Positions 7,963 to 16,002 of a stretch of DNA of 64,000 bases are shown in pieces. The notes under the pieces are model-generated. The model had not been told where the DNA came from. It was given only the letters and a program-made list of their open reading frames with translations, and searched no databases. Numbering within the stretch: position 1 is the first letter of the stretch; each line of letters begins with the position of its first letter. The stretch is taken from NCBI GenBank assembly GCA_965659595.1, contig CBFHWN010000002.1:1-64000 (forward strand), in the 5' to 3' direction. Origin of the DNA: Casp-actino8 sp965659595. GTDB lineage: Bacteria > Actinomycetota > Acidimicrobiia > Acidimicrobiales > Ilumatobacteraceae. Position numbers and translations under genes: made by a program.

Positions 7963-8190
7963 ATGGCCGGCAAGTTGAAGAAAGAACGGGCCGACATCGC
8001 CGAGCTCGACCTTGCATCGCTGGTGTCTCAGTTGAAGGCCGCCAAGCAGGAGGCGCTCAACCTTCGTTTCCGCAATGCGACCGGACAGCTCGAAGACCAC
8101 AGCGAGTTGCGCGCCGTTCGTCGACGCATCGCGCGTATCAACACCCAGATCCGCAAGCGAGAGATCGCTGCGGCCGAGGCCGGAGAGTGA
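7963..8190 (+). CDS. rpmC: 50S ribosomal protein L29
   Basis: A 75-residue L29, two helices, with the motif EALNLRFRNATGQLEDHSELR. The ATG at 7963 (MAGKLKKERADIAEL) is preferred over an open frame running back into rplP. Confidence 0.95.
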   Translation: MAGKLKKERADIAELDLASLVSQLKAAKQEALNLRFRNATGQLEDHSELRAVRRRIARINTQIRKREIAAAEAGE

Positions 8191-8192
8191 AC

Positions 8193-8477
8193 ATGGCCGA
8201 GAACACCGAAACGACCGAAGGAACCGAGCGCAAGGTGCGCAAGGTTCGTGACGGCATCGTGATCTCCTCGAAGATGGATCGAACCCTGGTGGTCGCCGTC
8301 GTCGAGCGAGTTCCCCATCCGAAGTACAACAAGTTCGTGATGCGTACCAAGAAGCTGTACGTACACGACGAAGCCAACGACGCTCGCGAAGGCGACAAGG
8401 TGCTGGTCATGGAGACCCGCCCGCTGTCGAAGACCAAGCGCTGGCGTCTCGTCGAAGTCGTCGAGCGGGCCAAGTGA
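8193..8477 (+). CDS. rpsQ: 30S ribosomal protein S17
   Basis: A 94-residue S17 with a short Thr/Glu-rich N-terminal extension (AENTETTEGTE) before the OB-fold core (GIVISSKMDRTLVVAVVER, KYNKFVMRTKKLYVHDE). The ATG at 8193 has GGAGAG at proper spacing; a GTG at 8187 overlapping the rpmC stop is possible. Confidence 0.95.
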   Translation: MAENTETTEGTERKVRKVRDGIVISSKMDRTLVVAVVERVPHPKYNKFVMRTKKLYVHDEANDAREGDKVLVMETRPLSKTKRWRLVEVVERAK

Positions 8478-8505
8478 TCGGCCGAGGAACGAACGAGGAT
8501 TCACC

Positions 8506-8874
8506 ATGATTCAGCAGGAGAGCCGACTCCGGGTCGCCGACAACAGCGGCGCCAAGGAAGTGTTGGTCATCAAGGTGTTGGGCGGCACGCGCCGTCGCTA
8601 CGCCTCGATCGGCGACATCTTCGTGGCGACCGTGAAGGACGCAATCCCGGGCGCAGGTGTGAAAAAGGGCGAGGTCGTCAAGTGCGTCGTCGTCCGCACC
8701 AAGAAGGAGCGCCGTCGTCCCGATGGCAGTTACATCCGTTTCGACGAGAACGCGGCCGTGGTCATCAAGGACGACATGACACCGCGCGGAACCCGAATCT
8801 TCGGACCGGTCGGACGTGAGCTTCGCGACAAGAAGTTCATGCGCATCGTGTCGCTGGCCCCGGAGGTGTTGTGA
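8506..8874 (+). CDS. rplN: 50S ribosomal protein L14
   Basis: A 122-residue L14 of normal length, starting MIQQESRLRVADNSGAKEV and ending with RELRDKKFMRIVSLAPEVL. It lies at the subunit interface, next to L19. GAGG precedes the start at suitable spacing. Confidence 0.97.
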   Translation: MIQQESRLRVADNSGAKEVLVIKVLGGTRRRYASIGDIFVATVKDAIPGAGVKKGEVVKCVVVRTKKERRRPDGSYIRFDENAAVVIKDDMTPRGTRIFGPVGRELRDKKFMRIVSLAPEVL

Positions 8875-8875
8875 C

Positions 8876-9178
8876 ATGAAAATTCAGAAGGGCGACACCG
8901 TCATCGTGATCTCGGGTAAGGACCGCGGCAAGGAAGGCGTGGTCTCACGCGTCATGCCGACCAAGAACCGGATCATCGTGGAAGGTGTCAACATCGCCAA
9001 GAAGCACCAGAAGCCGCGTAAGGCCAACGAGCAAGGCGGAATCATCGACCGCGATATGCCGATTCACGTGTCGAACGTGATGCTCGTTCACCGTGGCGAG
9101 CCCACCCGCGTGGGTTTCAAGGTGAACGCCGACGGAACCAAGGTGCGTATCGCCAAGCGCACCGGTGAGGAGATCTGA
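8876..9178 (+). CDS. rplX: 50S ribosomal protein L24
   Basis: A 100-residue L24 with the KOW motif (MKIQKGDTVIVISGKDRGKE) and HVSNVMLV near the middle. L24 starts large-subunit assembly. The ATG at 8876 follows the rplN stop by one base. Confidence 0.96.
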   Translation: MKIQKGDTVIVISGKDRGKEGVVSRVMPTKNRIIVEGVNIAKKHQKPRKANEQGGIIDRDMPIHVSNVMLVHRGEPTRVGFKVNADGTKVRIAKRTGEEI

Positions 9179-9807
9179 TGTCGACCACCACTGCTCCGCG
9201 TCTCAAGATCAAGTACGACACCACCGTGCGCGATCAGTTGAAGACTGAACTCGGCCTCTCGAACATCATGCAGGTGCCGCGTCTCGAGAAGATCGTCATC
9301 AACATGGGTGTCGGTAAGGCCACTCAGCAGCCGTCGTTGCTCGAGGGTGCCGTCGCCGATCTCACCAGGATCGCCGGCCAGAAGCCGGTCGTTACCAAGG
9401 CCCGTGACTCGATCGCCAACTTCAAGTTGCGTGAAGGTCAATCGATCGGCTGCAAGGTCACCTTGCGGGGTGACCGCATGTGGGAGTTCTTCGATCGCGT
9501 CCTGGCTGTCGCCATTCCGCGAATCCGAGACTTCCGGGGACTCAACCCGTATTCGTGGGACGGTCGTGGCAACTACACCTTCGGTCTCGCCGACCAGACG
9601 GTGTTCCCCGAGATCGACTACGACAGGATCGACGCTCCTCGTGGCATGGACATCACCATCGTCACCACGGCCACTAATGACGTGGCCGGTAAGGCGTTGC
9701 TCGACGCATTCGGGTTCCCCTTCAAAAAGGGCGCCGAAGCAGCCGCAATCCCGAAGAAGAAGAAGTCCACTCGTCGCGGCCCGGTCACGGGCAAGAAGAA
9801 GAAGTAG
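9178..9807 (+). CDS. rplE: 50S ribosomal protein L5
   Basis: A 209-residue L5, somewhat longer than the usual ~180 because of a basic C-terminal tail with runs of lysine (KKKKSTRRG, KKKK). The core motifs KIVINMGVGKA and FRGLNPYSWDGRGNY are intact. L5 binds 5S rRNA. The start overlaps rplX (TGATG). Confidence 0.96.
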   Translation: MSTTTAPRLKIKYDTTVRDQLKTELGLSNIMQVPRLEKIVINMGVGKATQQPSLLEGAVADLTRIAGQKPVVTKARDSIANFKLREGQSIGCKVTLRGDRMWEFFDRVLAVAIPRIRDFRGLNPYSWDGRGNYTFGLADQTVFPEIDYDRIDAPRGMDITIVTTATNDVAGKALLDAFGFPFKKGAEAAAIPKKKKSTRRGPVTGKKKK

Positions 9808-9822
9808 TAGAGGTCCGAGAAC

Positions 9823-10008
9823 ATGGCCAAGAAGTCATTGATCAACAAGGCGGCTGGAAAGCCCAAGTTCAAGGTCCGCGGCTACACGCGTTGTCGCAAG
9901 TGCGGCCGCGCCCGGTCCGTGTATCGCAAGTTTGGACTCTGCCGAGTGTGTCTGCGCGACATGGCGCACGCCGGCGAGATCCCTGGTCTGACGAAGTCGA
10001 GCTGGTGA
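9823..10008 (+). CDS. rpsN: 30S ribosomal protein S14, zinc-binding type
   Basis: A 61-residue short (type Z) S14. The two CxxC pairs in TRCRKCGRAR and GLCRVCLRD form the zinc site, and the C-terminus GEIPGLTKSSW is typical. This is the zinc-dependent form; many actinobacteria also carry a zinc-free copy elsewhere for zinc starvation. Confidence 0.97.
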   Translation: MAKKSLINKAAGKPKFKVRGYTRCRKCGRARSVYRKFGLCRVCLRDMAHAGEIPGLTKSSW

Positions 10009-10015
10009 GGTACCG

Positions 10016-10417
10016 ATGCTGACAGATCCCATTGCCGACATGCTCACCCGCATCCGTAACGCCAACGTTGCGATGCATGACGAGGTGAAGATGCCGTCGT
10101 CCAAGCAGAAGGTCGCCCTGGCCAAGGTTCTGGAGCAGGAGGGTTACATCTCCGGTTTCCAGGTCTCCCCGAACCCGAAGGGTCCGGGCCAGGTGCTCAC
10201 CATCTCCATGAAGTACTCCGAGGAGCGTCGTCGCACCATCGCGGGTATCAAGCGCATTTCGACACCGGGCCTGCGTGTGTATCGCAAGTCCAACACCGTG
10301 CCTCGCGTGCTCGGTGGCCTCGGTGTCGCCGTCCTGTCCACCAGTCAGGGACTCATGACCGACCGCGAAGCGCGCAAGCGCAAGGTCGGCGGCGAAGTCC
10401 TCTGTTACGTGTGGTGA
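10016..10417 (+). CDS. rpsH: 30S ribosomal protein S8
   Basis: A 133-residue S8 starting MLTDPIADMLTRIRNAN and ending with STSQGLMTDREARKRKVGG. S8 binds the central domain of 16S rRNA and is the translational repressor of the spc operon in E. coli. It begins 7 nt after rpsN. Confidence 0.97.
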   Translation: MLTDPIADMLTRIRNANVAMHDEVKMPSSKQKVALAKVLEQEGYISGFQVSPNPKGPGQVLTISMKYSEERRRTIAGIKRISTPGLRVYRKSNTVPRVLGGLGVAVLSTSQGLMTDREARKRKVGGEVLCYVW

Positions 10418-10432
10418 CGAGAGGAGCTCGAC

Positions 10433-10975
10433 ATGTCACGTATCGGTAAAGCACCCATCACGGTTCCTTCCGGAGTCGAGGTGACGGTGAGCAGCAACTC
10501 GGTCACCGTCAAGGGCCCGAAGGGAACGCTCACCCGTCCGCTCATCGGTGGAATCTCGGTTCGCCAGGAGGAGAACACTCTCCTCGTCGAGCGTCCCGAT
10601 GATCTACGAGAGTCGCGCAGCCTTCATGGTCTGACCCGTGCGCTCGTGAACAACATGGTGGTCGGCGTCACCGACGGCTTCCAGAAGGAACTCGAGATCA
10701 TCGGCGTGGGTTACCGCGCCGAGGCCAAGGGGCCGAGCGCGTTGCGCCTCAACCTCGGCTTCTCGCATCCGGTGGATTTCCCAGGTCCCGACGGCGTCAC
10801 GTTCGAAGTGCCGGCTCAGACCCGGATCATCGTGAAGGGAATCGACAAGGAGTTGGTCGGTCAGGTGGCGGCCAACATTCGTTCGATCCGCAAGCCCGAG
10901 CCGTACAAGGGCAAGGGTGTTCGGTATCTCGACGAGCGCGTCCTGCGCAAGGCCGGCAAAGCCGGCAAGAAGTGA
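10433..10975 (+). CDS. rplF: 50S ribosomal protein L6
   Basis: A 180-residue L6 starting MSRIGKAPITVPSGVEV, with the C-terminal signature RKPEPYKGKGVRYLDE. Two related alpha/beta domains are expected. GAGAGGAG precedes the start. Confidence 0.97.
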   Translation: MSRIGKAPITVPSGVEVTVSSNSVTVKGPKGTLTRPLIGGISVRQEENTLLVERPDDLRESRSLHGLTRALVNNMVVGVTDGFQKELEIIGVGYRAEAKGPSALRLNLGFSHPVDFPGPDGVTFEVPAQTRIIVKGIDKELVGQVAANIRSIRKPEPYKGKGVRYLDERVLRKAGKAGKK

Positions 10976-10994
10976 TGGTCGGTAGGGAGACGTC

Positions 10995-11363
10995 ATGACC
11001 AAGATCAGCAATCAGCGTCGTACCGGCCGTCTGCGCCGCCACACGCGAGTCCGCAAGAAGATCCACGGCACCGCCGAGCGTCCGCGCTTGTCGCTCTACC
11101 GTTCCAACAAGCACCTCATCCTGCAGGTCATCGACGACGATCGTGGTGTCACGATCGCGTCGGCCACCTCGGTCGAGGCCGACCAGCGCAAGGCAGGCAG
11201 CGGGTCGACCGTTGCCGCCGCCACCCAGCTGGGTCGTCTCGTCGCCGAACGAGCCAAGGCCGCAGGCGTGACCAAGGTGGTATTCGACCGTGGGGGTTAC
11301 CTCTATCAGGGTCGTGTCGCCGCCGTCGCCGAAGCGGCTCGTGAAGCCGGACTGGAGTTCTGA
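10995..11363 (+). CDS. rplR: 50S ribosomal protein L18
   Basis: A 122-residue L18 with RPRLSLYRSNKHLILQVIDD and the C-terminal VVFDRGGYLYQGRVAAVAEA. L18 binds 5S rRNA with L5. The GGTAGGGAG upstream is a good ribosome site. Confidence 0.97.
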   Translation: MTKISNQRRTGRLRRHTRVRKKIHGTAERPRLSLYRSNKHLILQVIDDDRGVTIASATSVEADQRKAGSGSTVAAATQLGRLVAERAKAAGVTKVVFDRGGYLYQGRVAAVAEAAREAGLEF

Positions 11364-11947
11364 TGTCGAACGCACCTGCGAACAATCCCCGCCAGCCCGG
11401 TGGACCTCAGGACGGCCGCGAATCGCGTGTCATCCACATCAATCGCGTCGCCAAGGTCGTCAAGGGCGGTCGTCGCTTCTCGTTCACCGCTCTCGTGGTG
11501 GTGGGTGATGGCAACGGTCGCGTCGGTCTCGGGTACGGCAAGGCCAAGGAAGTGCCGTTGGCCATCCAGAAGGGCACCGAAGACGCCAAGCGCAACATGT
11601 TCGCCGTGGCTCTCGCCGGTAGCACGATCACTCACCCGGTGATCGGTGTGCTCGGTGCTGGTCGCGTGATGTTGAAGCCGGCGGCTCCCGGTACCGGAGT
11701 CATCGCCGGTGGTGCCGCTCGTATCATCCTCGAAGAGGCCGGTATTCACGACGTGCTGTGCAAGTCGCTCGGTTCGTCGAACGCCATCAACGTGGCCCGC
11801 GCCACGATCGAGGGCCTGAAGTCATTGCAGCGTCCCGATGAAGTTGCGGCTCGCCGTGGCCTCCCGGCCGACTCGTTCGTGCCAAAGGGACTCCTGAAGG
11901 CCTACACCGAGCGCGAGCGTGCGGTGGCCGCGGGGGAGGTGCACTGA
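11363..11947 (+). CDS. rpsE: 30S ribosomal protein S5
   Basis: A 194-residue S5 with a double-stranded RNA-binding fold. Motifs RVAKVVKGGRRFSFTALVVV and GYGKAKEVPLAIQKG are clear, followed by SSNAINVARATIEGL. S5 affects decoding accuracy. The start overlaps rplR (TGATG). Confidence 0.97.
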   Translation: MSNAPANNPRQPGGPQDGRESRVIHINRVAKVVKGGRRFSFTALVVVGDGNGRVGLGYGKAKEVPLAIQKGTEDAKRNMFAVALAGSTITHPVIGVLGAGRVMLKPAAPGTGVIAGGAARIILEEAGIHDVLCKSLGSSNAINVARATIEGLKSLQRPDEVAARRGLPADSFVPKGLLKAYTERERAVAAGEVH

Positions 11948-11949
11948 TC

Positions 11950-12144
11950 GTGTCTGGCACCATCATCGTCAAGCAGATCAAGTCGGGTGACCACACGAAG
12001 CCGAAGGCCCGTGGCACACTGCGTGCTCTCGGTCTCGGTCGCATTGGCCAGACCAACACATTGCCCGACCGTCCCGAAATCCGGGGCATGATCGCCCGAG
12101 TTCCGCATCTCGTCGAGGTGACGGAATCCCACAAGGAGAACTGA
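11950..12144 (+). CDS. rpmD: 50S ribosomal protein L30
   Basis: A 64-residue L30 with GTG start, two nucleotides after rpsE. The core IVKQIKSGDHTKPKARGTL and ALGLGRIGQTNTLPD matches the family. Confidence 0.95.
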   Translation: MSGTIIVKQIKSGDHTKPKARGTLRALGLGRIGQTNTLPDRPEIRGMIARVPHLVEVTESHKEN

Positions 12145-12146
12145 CC

Positions 12147-12638
12147 ATGCGCGTCGACGAACTCTCACCAGCACCTGGTGCCAAACACCGTAAGAAGCGC
12201 GTCGGTCGCGGTATCGGTGGCAAGGGCGGCAAGACCGCCGGTCGCGGTACCAAGGGTCAGCACTCTCGCGGTCGCGGCAAGGTGGCTCGCGGTTTCGAAG
12301 GCGGTCAGATGCCTTTGAAGCAGCGTGTCCCGAAGTTGAAGGGCTTCAACAACCCCTTCCGCGTCGAGTACCAGGCTGTCAACCTCGACACCATCAACGA
12401 ACTCGAGGAGTCGTCGGTCGACCCCGATGTCCTCTTGAAGCGTGGAGTACTTCACAAGGGTTCCTTCGTGAAGGTGCTCGCCCGTGGCGAGATCACCCGC
12501 AAGGTCGACGTGTCGGCCCACGGCGTGTCGAAGGCCGCTCAGTCGGCGATCGAGGCGGCCGGTGGTTCAGTCACGATCATCCCTCTGCCCTACAAGGTCC
12601 GTCCGGCCGCCAAGGGCAATCAGTTCACCAACCGCTGA
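12147..12638 (+). CDS. rplO: 50S ribosomal protein L15
   Basis: A 163-residue L15. The glycine-rich N-terminal arm (KRVGRGIGGKGGKTAGRGTK) threads through 23S rRNA, followed by GFEGGQMPLKQRVPKLKGF. Two nucleotides separate it from rpmD. Confidence 0.97.
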   Translation: MRVDELSPAPGAKHRKKRVGRGIGGKGGKTAGRGTKGQHSRGRGKVARGFEGGQMPLKQRVPKLKGFNNPFRVEYQAVNLDTINELEESSVDPDVLLKRGVLHKGSFVKVLARGEITRKVDVSAHGVSKAAQSAIEAAGGSVTIIPLPYKVRPAAKGNQFTNR

Positions 12639-12653
12639 TCGCGAGGAGCATTC

Positions 12654-13976
12654 GTGCTGTCGAATCTGGCCAACATGTTCAAGGTCGCCGACCTACGGAA
12701 CAAGATTTTGTTCACCGTGGGAATGGTGTTGCTGTACCGACTCGGAACGTTCATTCGCGTTCCGGGTATCGACGACCAGGCCGTCCGGCAGTTGCGTGAG
12801 TCGGCTCGTCAGCAGGGCGCGCTCGGCTTCTTGAACCTGTTCTCGGGCGGAGCGTTCTCGAGTTTCGCGATCTTCGCTCTCGGGATCATGCCGTACATCA
12901 CGGCCAGCATCATCATGCAGGTTCTCACCGTGGTGATTCCGAAGCTGGAGCAGTGGCAGCAAGAAGGAGCCGTCGGCCAACGCAAGATCACGCAATGGAC
13001 GCGTTACGTCACCATGTCGATCGCGTTGCTGCAGGCCGCCGGCCTCACTTTCATCTTCGGTCAGGGTCGTGGGTCTGCGTTCTTCACGGCGTCCACCACG
13101 GCCCCCGACATCATCCTTTTGCCCGATGGCATGTGGCCACGCGGTTTGCTCGTGATCATGTCACTGGTCGCCGGTACGGCTCTACTCATGTGGATGGGCG
13201 AGATCATGTCGCAGCGCGGCATCGGCAACGGGATGAGCATCCTCATCTTCGCGTCGGTCGTGAGCAGCCTGCCGTTCAGCTATTACTCGCTCCTTCAAAG
13301 CAAGAAGTGGGTGGTCTTCGCGATCCTCATTGCCGTGTCGATCGGCATTCTGGTGGCGGTCGTCCGCGTCGAACTCGGTCAACGTCGTATTCCTGTTCAG
13401 TTCGCCAAACGTGTGGTGGGCCGTCGGATGTACGGCGGCCAGAGCACCTACATTCCGCTCAAGGTCAACCAGAGCGGCATCATTCCGATCATCTTCGCCA
13501 GCTCGGTTCTCTTGTTGCCGGTGCTTCTCACCAACGTGATCGGCAGTGACACCGGATGGCGTCGCAGCCTGACCGAGTGGGTCGATCGCAATCTGGTGAG
13601 TTCGCAGGGCCTTCTCTACATCATCACGTTCGCACTGCTGATCATCGCCTTTGCGTACTTCTACAACTCGATTGCGTTCGATCCGATGCGCCAGGCCGAT
13701 CAGATTCGCCGTCAGGGTGGATTCATCCCCGGAATTCGTCCCGGACCGCAGACCGAAGCCTTCCTCGGCAAGGTGGTGAACCGCATCACCCTGCCGGGTG
13801 CGCTCTTCGTGGCTTTCATCGCCATTCTTCCCTACATCGTGCTCTGGATCGGTGACGTGCAGACGTTCCCGTTCGCCGGCACCACGGTGCTCATCGCCGT
13901 CGGTGTGGCCCTCGAACTGATGCGCCAGATCGATGCGCAGCTGATGTTGCGTAATTACGAGGGATTCCTGAAGTGA
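12654..13976 (+). CDS. secY: SecY protein translocase subunit
   Basis: A 440-residue membrane protein with ten predicted transmembrane segments, the channel subunit of SecYEG. The first cytoplasmic segment MFKVADLRNKILFTVGMVLL, the plug region after RVPGID, and the C5 loop FAKRVVGRRMYGGQSTYIPL are all present. It starts with GTG, 15 nt after rplO, as expected at the end of an spc operon. Confidence 0.98.
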   Translation: MLSNLANMFKVADLRNKILFTVGMVLLYRLGTFIRVPGIDDQAVRQLRESARQQGALGFLNLFSGGAFSSFAIFALGIMPYITASIIMQVLTVVIPKLEQWQQEGAVGQRKITQWTRYVTMSIALLQAAGLTFIFGQGRGSAFFTASTTAPDIILLPDGMWPRGLLVIMSLVAGTALLMWMGEIMSQRGIGNGMSILIFASVVSSLPFSYYSLLQSKKWVVFAILIAVSIGILVAVVRVELGQRRIPVQFAKRVVGRRMYGGQSTYIPLKVNQSGIIPIIFASSVLLLPVLLTNVIGSDTGWRRSLTEWVDRNLVSSQGLLYIITFALLIIAFAYFYNSIAFDPMRQADQIRRQGGFIPGIRPGPQTEAFLGKVVNRITLPGALFVAFIAILPYIVLWIGDVQTFPFAGTTVLIAVGVALELMRQIDAQLMLRNYEGFLK

Positions 13977-14014
13977 CGTCGAGCCGGCGTCGTGGAGCAC
14001 GCCGGGGCTGAGTG

Positions 14015-14677
14015 ATGATCGCGGGGGTCCGCCTCATCATCATCGGCCGCCAGGGCGCGGGAAAGGGCACGCAGTGTCAGCGTTTGTCGCGCCACTACGT
14101 CGTTCCTCACATCTCCACGGGTGAGATGTTGCGGGCCGCCGTCCGAGAAGGGACCGAGCTTGGACACATGGCCAAACAGGTGATCGAGTCGGGTCAGCTC
14201 GTCGGTGACGACATCATGGTCGGGCTCGTGCGGGATCGTCTCGCACAGGACGACGCTCGCAATCGCGGCTACATCCTCGACGGGTTCCCTCGCACGGTGA
14301 ACCAGGCCGAACAGCTCGACCAGATCACTGAATCGGCTCCCATCAACGTGGTCATCGATCTCGACGTCCCTCGTGATCTGGTGGTGGCCCGGATTTCCTC
14401 GCGACGGGTCTGCCGGGACTGCGGCACCAACTACACGGCCACCGGGCGCGAGCGTCGGCCCTGGACCTGCGACGTGTGCGGGGGAGATGTGGTCCAGCGA
14501 GGCGACGACTCCGAAGATGCCGTCAATCGACGTCTCGACCTCTACGAGTCCCAAACCGCCCCACTTCTCGAGTTCTACGGATCGGCCGCACGCCTGGTCG
14601 TGGTCGACGGCACTGCCTTACCCGACGTGGTGTTCGGACGCCTCACCGCCGCCATTGATGCCGCCCGCAACCCCTAA
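14015..14677 (+). CDS. adk: adenylate kinase, zinc-ribbon lid type
   Basis: A 220-residue adenylate kinase that interconverts ATP, ADP and AMP. The P loop is GRQGAGKGTQ, the AMP site HISTGEMLRAA, and the lid contains a CRDCG ... CDVCG zinc ribbon. A GTG one codon earlier is an alternative start. The map gene that often follows adk in this operon is absent; the next gene is infA. Confidence 0.97.
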   Translation: MIAGVRLIIIGRQGAGKGTQCQRLSRHYVVPHISTGEMLRAAVREGTELGHMAKQVIESGQLVGDDIMVGLVRDRLAQDDARNRGYILDGFPRTVNQAEQLDQITESAPINVVIDLDVPRDLVVARISSRRVCRDCGTNYTATGRERRPWTCDVCGGDVVQRGDDSEDAVNRRLDLYESQTAPLLEFYGSAARLVVVDGTALPDVVFGRLTAAIDAARNP

Positions 14678-14753
14678 TGAGGTCCGAATCATCGTCTCGA
14701 ACAACATCTCGAACCGGGGTTTCCGACCCGGTGGGGTCCGGCAAACACACCGG

Positions 14754-14759
14754 TAGCAT
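14754..14759 (+). promoter_or_regulatory. -10-like TAGCAT upstream of infA
   Basis: The sequence CGGTAGCAT sits 75 nt before the infA start in a 157-bp gap after adk. It matches the TAGCnT hexamers seen elsewhere in the window. No good -35 partner was found, so an internal promoter here is only probable. Confidence 0.4.
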
Positions 14760-14822
14760 GGCAACTCGGCCCTGTGGGCGACCCCTGGTCGCGCGGCAGT
14801 CAGCCAGCCCATTTCGACCGCC

Positions 14823-14829
14823 GAGGAGG
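14823..14829 (+). promoter_or_regulatory. Shine-Dalgarno GAGGAGG that fixes the infA start
   Basis: GAGGAGG lies 5 nt upstream of CTG 14835. It is one of the strongest ribosome-binding sites in the window and points to CTG as the initiation codon, because no ATG, GTG or TTG lies in frame between the stop at 14754 and the TTG inside the conserved domain at 14862. Confidence 0.75.
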
Positions 14830-14834
14830 CAGTT

Positions 14835-15059
14835 CTGGCTAAACCAAAAGACGACGCCATCTTGCTGGAAGGCACGATTCTCGAGTCACTCCCGAACGCG
14901 ATGTTCCGGGTCGAACTCGAAAACGGGCACAAGGTGTTGGCGCACATCTCCGGAAAGATGCGCATGAACTACATCCGCATCCTGCCGGGCGACAAGGTTC
15001 AAGTCGAACTGACCCCTTACGACCTCACCCGAGGTCGCATCACCTACCGCTACAAGTGA
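14835..15059 (+). CDS. infA: translation initiation factor IF-1, CTG start
   Basis: A 74-residue IF-1 of the usual length, an OB-fold protein that blocks the A site during initiation. Read from CTG 14835 it begins (M)AKPKDDAILLEGTIL, matching the normal IF-1 N-terminus, and continues LPNAMFRVELENGHKVLAHI and ends RGRITYRYK. Starting at TTG 14862 would remove nine conserved residues and has no ribosome site. The CTG start is therefore inferred from the upstream GAGGAGG and from family alignment. A sequencing error (ATG or GTG in reality) cannot be excluded from this sequence alone. Confidence 0.9.
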   Translation: MAKPKDDAILLEGTILESLPNAMFRVELENGHKVLAHISGKMRMNYIRILPGDKVQVELTPYDLTRGRITYRYK

Positions 15060-15081
15060 ACGACAAGAAGTGAGATGACCG

Positions 15082-15195
15082 ATGAAGGTCCGACCGAGTG
15101 TCAAGAAGATCTGTGAGAAGTGCAAAGTGATTCGCCGTCATGGGCGCGTCATGGTCATTTGTGAGAACCCGCGCCACAAGCAGCGTCAGGGCTAA
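15082..15195 (+). CDS. rpmJ: 50S ribosomal protein L36, zinc-binding
   Basis: A 37-residue L36, the smallest gene in the block. It reads MKVRPSVKKICEKCKVIRR and ends NPRHKQRQG. Cys11, Cys14, Cys27 and His32 form the zinc site, so this is the zinc-dependent form. It lies between infA and rpsM as in most bacteria. Confidence 0.97.
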   Translation: MKVRPSVKKICEKCKVIRRHGRVMVICENPRHKQRQG

Positions 15196-15216
15196 AGAGA
15201 AAGCAGCAACGAGTCA

Positions 15217-15597
15217 ATGGCACGTATTTCCGGCGTCGACATCCCCCGCGAGAAGCGGTTGGAGATTTCCCTGACCTATATCTTCGGAATCGGCAAGCCC
15301 ACTGCGCAGAAGATCTGCGCCGATTGTGGTCTCGATCCCAACACCCGAGTGCGCGATCTCACCGAAGACGAGATCAACAAGATCCGTGGTTGGGTCGACC
15401 AGAACATCACGGTCGAAGGCGACCTGCGCCGTGAAGTGCAGCAGGACATCAAGCGCAAGATCGAGATCCAGTGCCTGCAAGGCGTTCGCCACCGCAAGGG
15501 TCTGCCCGTTCGCGGTCAGCGCACCAAAACAAACGCTCGTTCACGTAAGGGCCCGAAGAAGACCGTGGCCAACAAGAAGAAGGCAGTGAGGAAGTAA
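15217..15597 (+). CDS. rpsM: 30S ribosomal protein S13
   Basis: A 126-residue S13 starting MARISGVDIPREKRLEISLT, with the helix-two-turn-helix IFGIGKPTAQKIC and the basic tail HRKGLPVRGQRTKTNAR. It bridges the small-subunit head to L5 in the large subunit. Confidence 0.97.
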   Translation: MARISGVDIPREKRLEISLTYIFGIGKPTAQKICADCGLDPNTRVRDLTEDEINKIRGWVDQNITVEGDLRREVQQDIKRKIEIQCLQGVRHRKGLPVRGQRTKTNARSRKGPKKTVANKKKAVRK

Positions 15598-15600
15598 GTC

Positions 15601-15999
15601 ATGGCCAAGCCGAAGCCGGGTGGGCGTCGTCCCCGCAAGCGTGAGCGCAAGAACATCACCACTGGTGTGTGTCACATCAAGTGTTCCTTCAACAACACCA
15701 TCGTCAGCATCACTGACGTCGAGGGCAATGTCGTGTCCTGGGCCTCGGGTGGTGGCGTCGGTTTCAAGGGTTCGCGCAAGAGCACTCCGTTCGCTGCGCA
15801 GCTCGCCGCCGAGAAGGCCGCCAAGGACGCCTTCGAACAGGGAATGCGTCGCGTCGAAGTACATGCCAAGGGTCCGGGTTCCGGACGTGACACCGCCATT
15901 CGTTCGTTGCAGAACACCGGTATCGAGGTCACGGGTATCAAGGACGTGACCCCCGTGCCGCACAACGGTTGCAAGATGCCCAAGCGGAAGAGGAACTAA
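15601..15999 (+). CDS. rpsK: 30S ribosomal protein S11
   Basis: A 132-residue S11 with GVCHIKCSFNNTIVSITD and the C-terminal DVTPVPHNGCKMPKRKRN. It sits on the platform near the E-site mRNA. Three nucleotides separate it from rpsM. Confidence 0.97.
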   Translation: MAKPKPGGRRPRKRERKNITTGVCHIKCSFNNTIVSITDVEGNVVSWASGGGVGFKGSRKSTPFAAQLAAEKAAKDAFEQGMRRVEVHAKGPGSGRDTAIRSLQNTGIEVTGIKDVTPVPHNGCKMPKRKRN

Positions 16000-16002
16000 G
16001 TC

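Noticed and set aside
13182..14000. 272-codon minus-strand frame under secY
   Set aside because: No signature; mirrors the secY codon pattern.
14862..15059. TTG 14862 as the infA start
   Set aside because: Truncates conserved N-terminal residues and lacks a ribosome site; CTG 14835 fits better.
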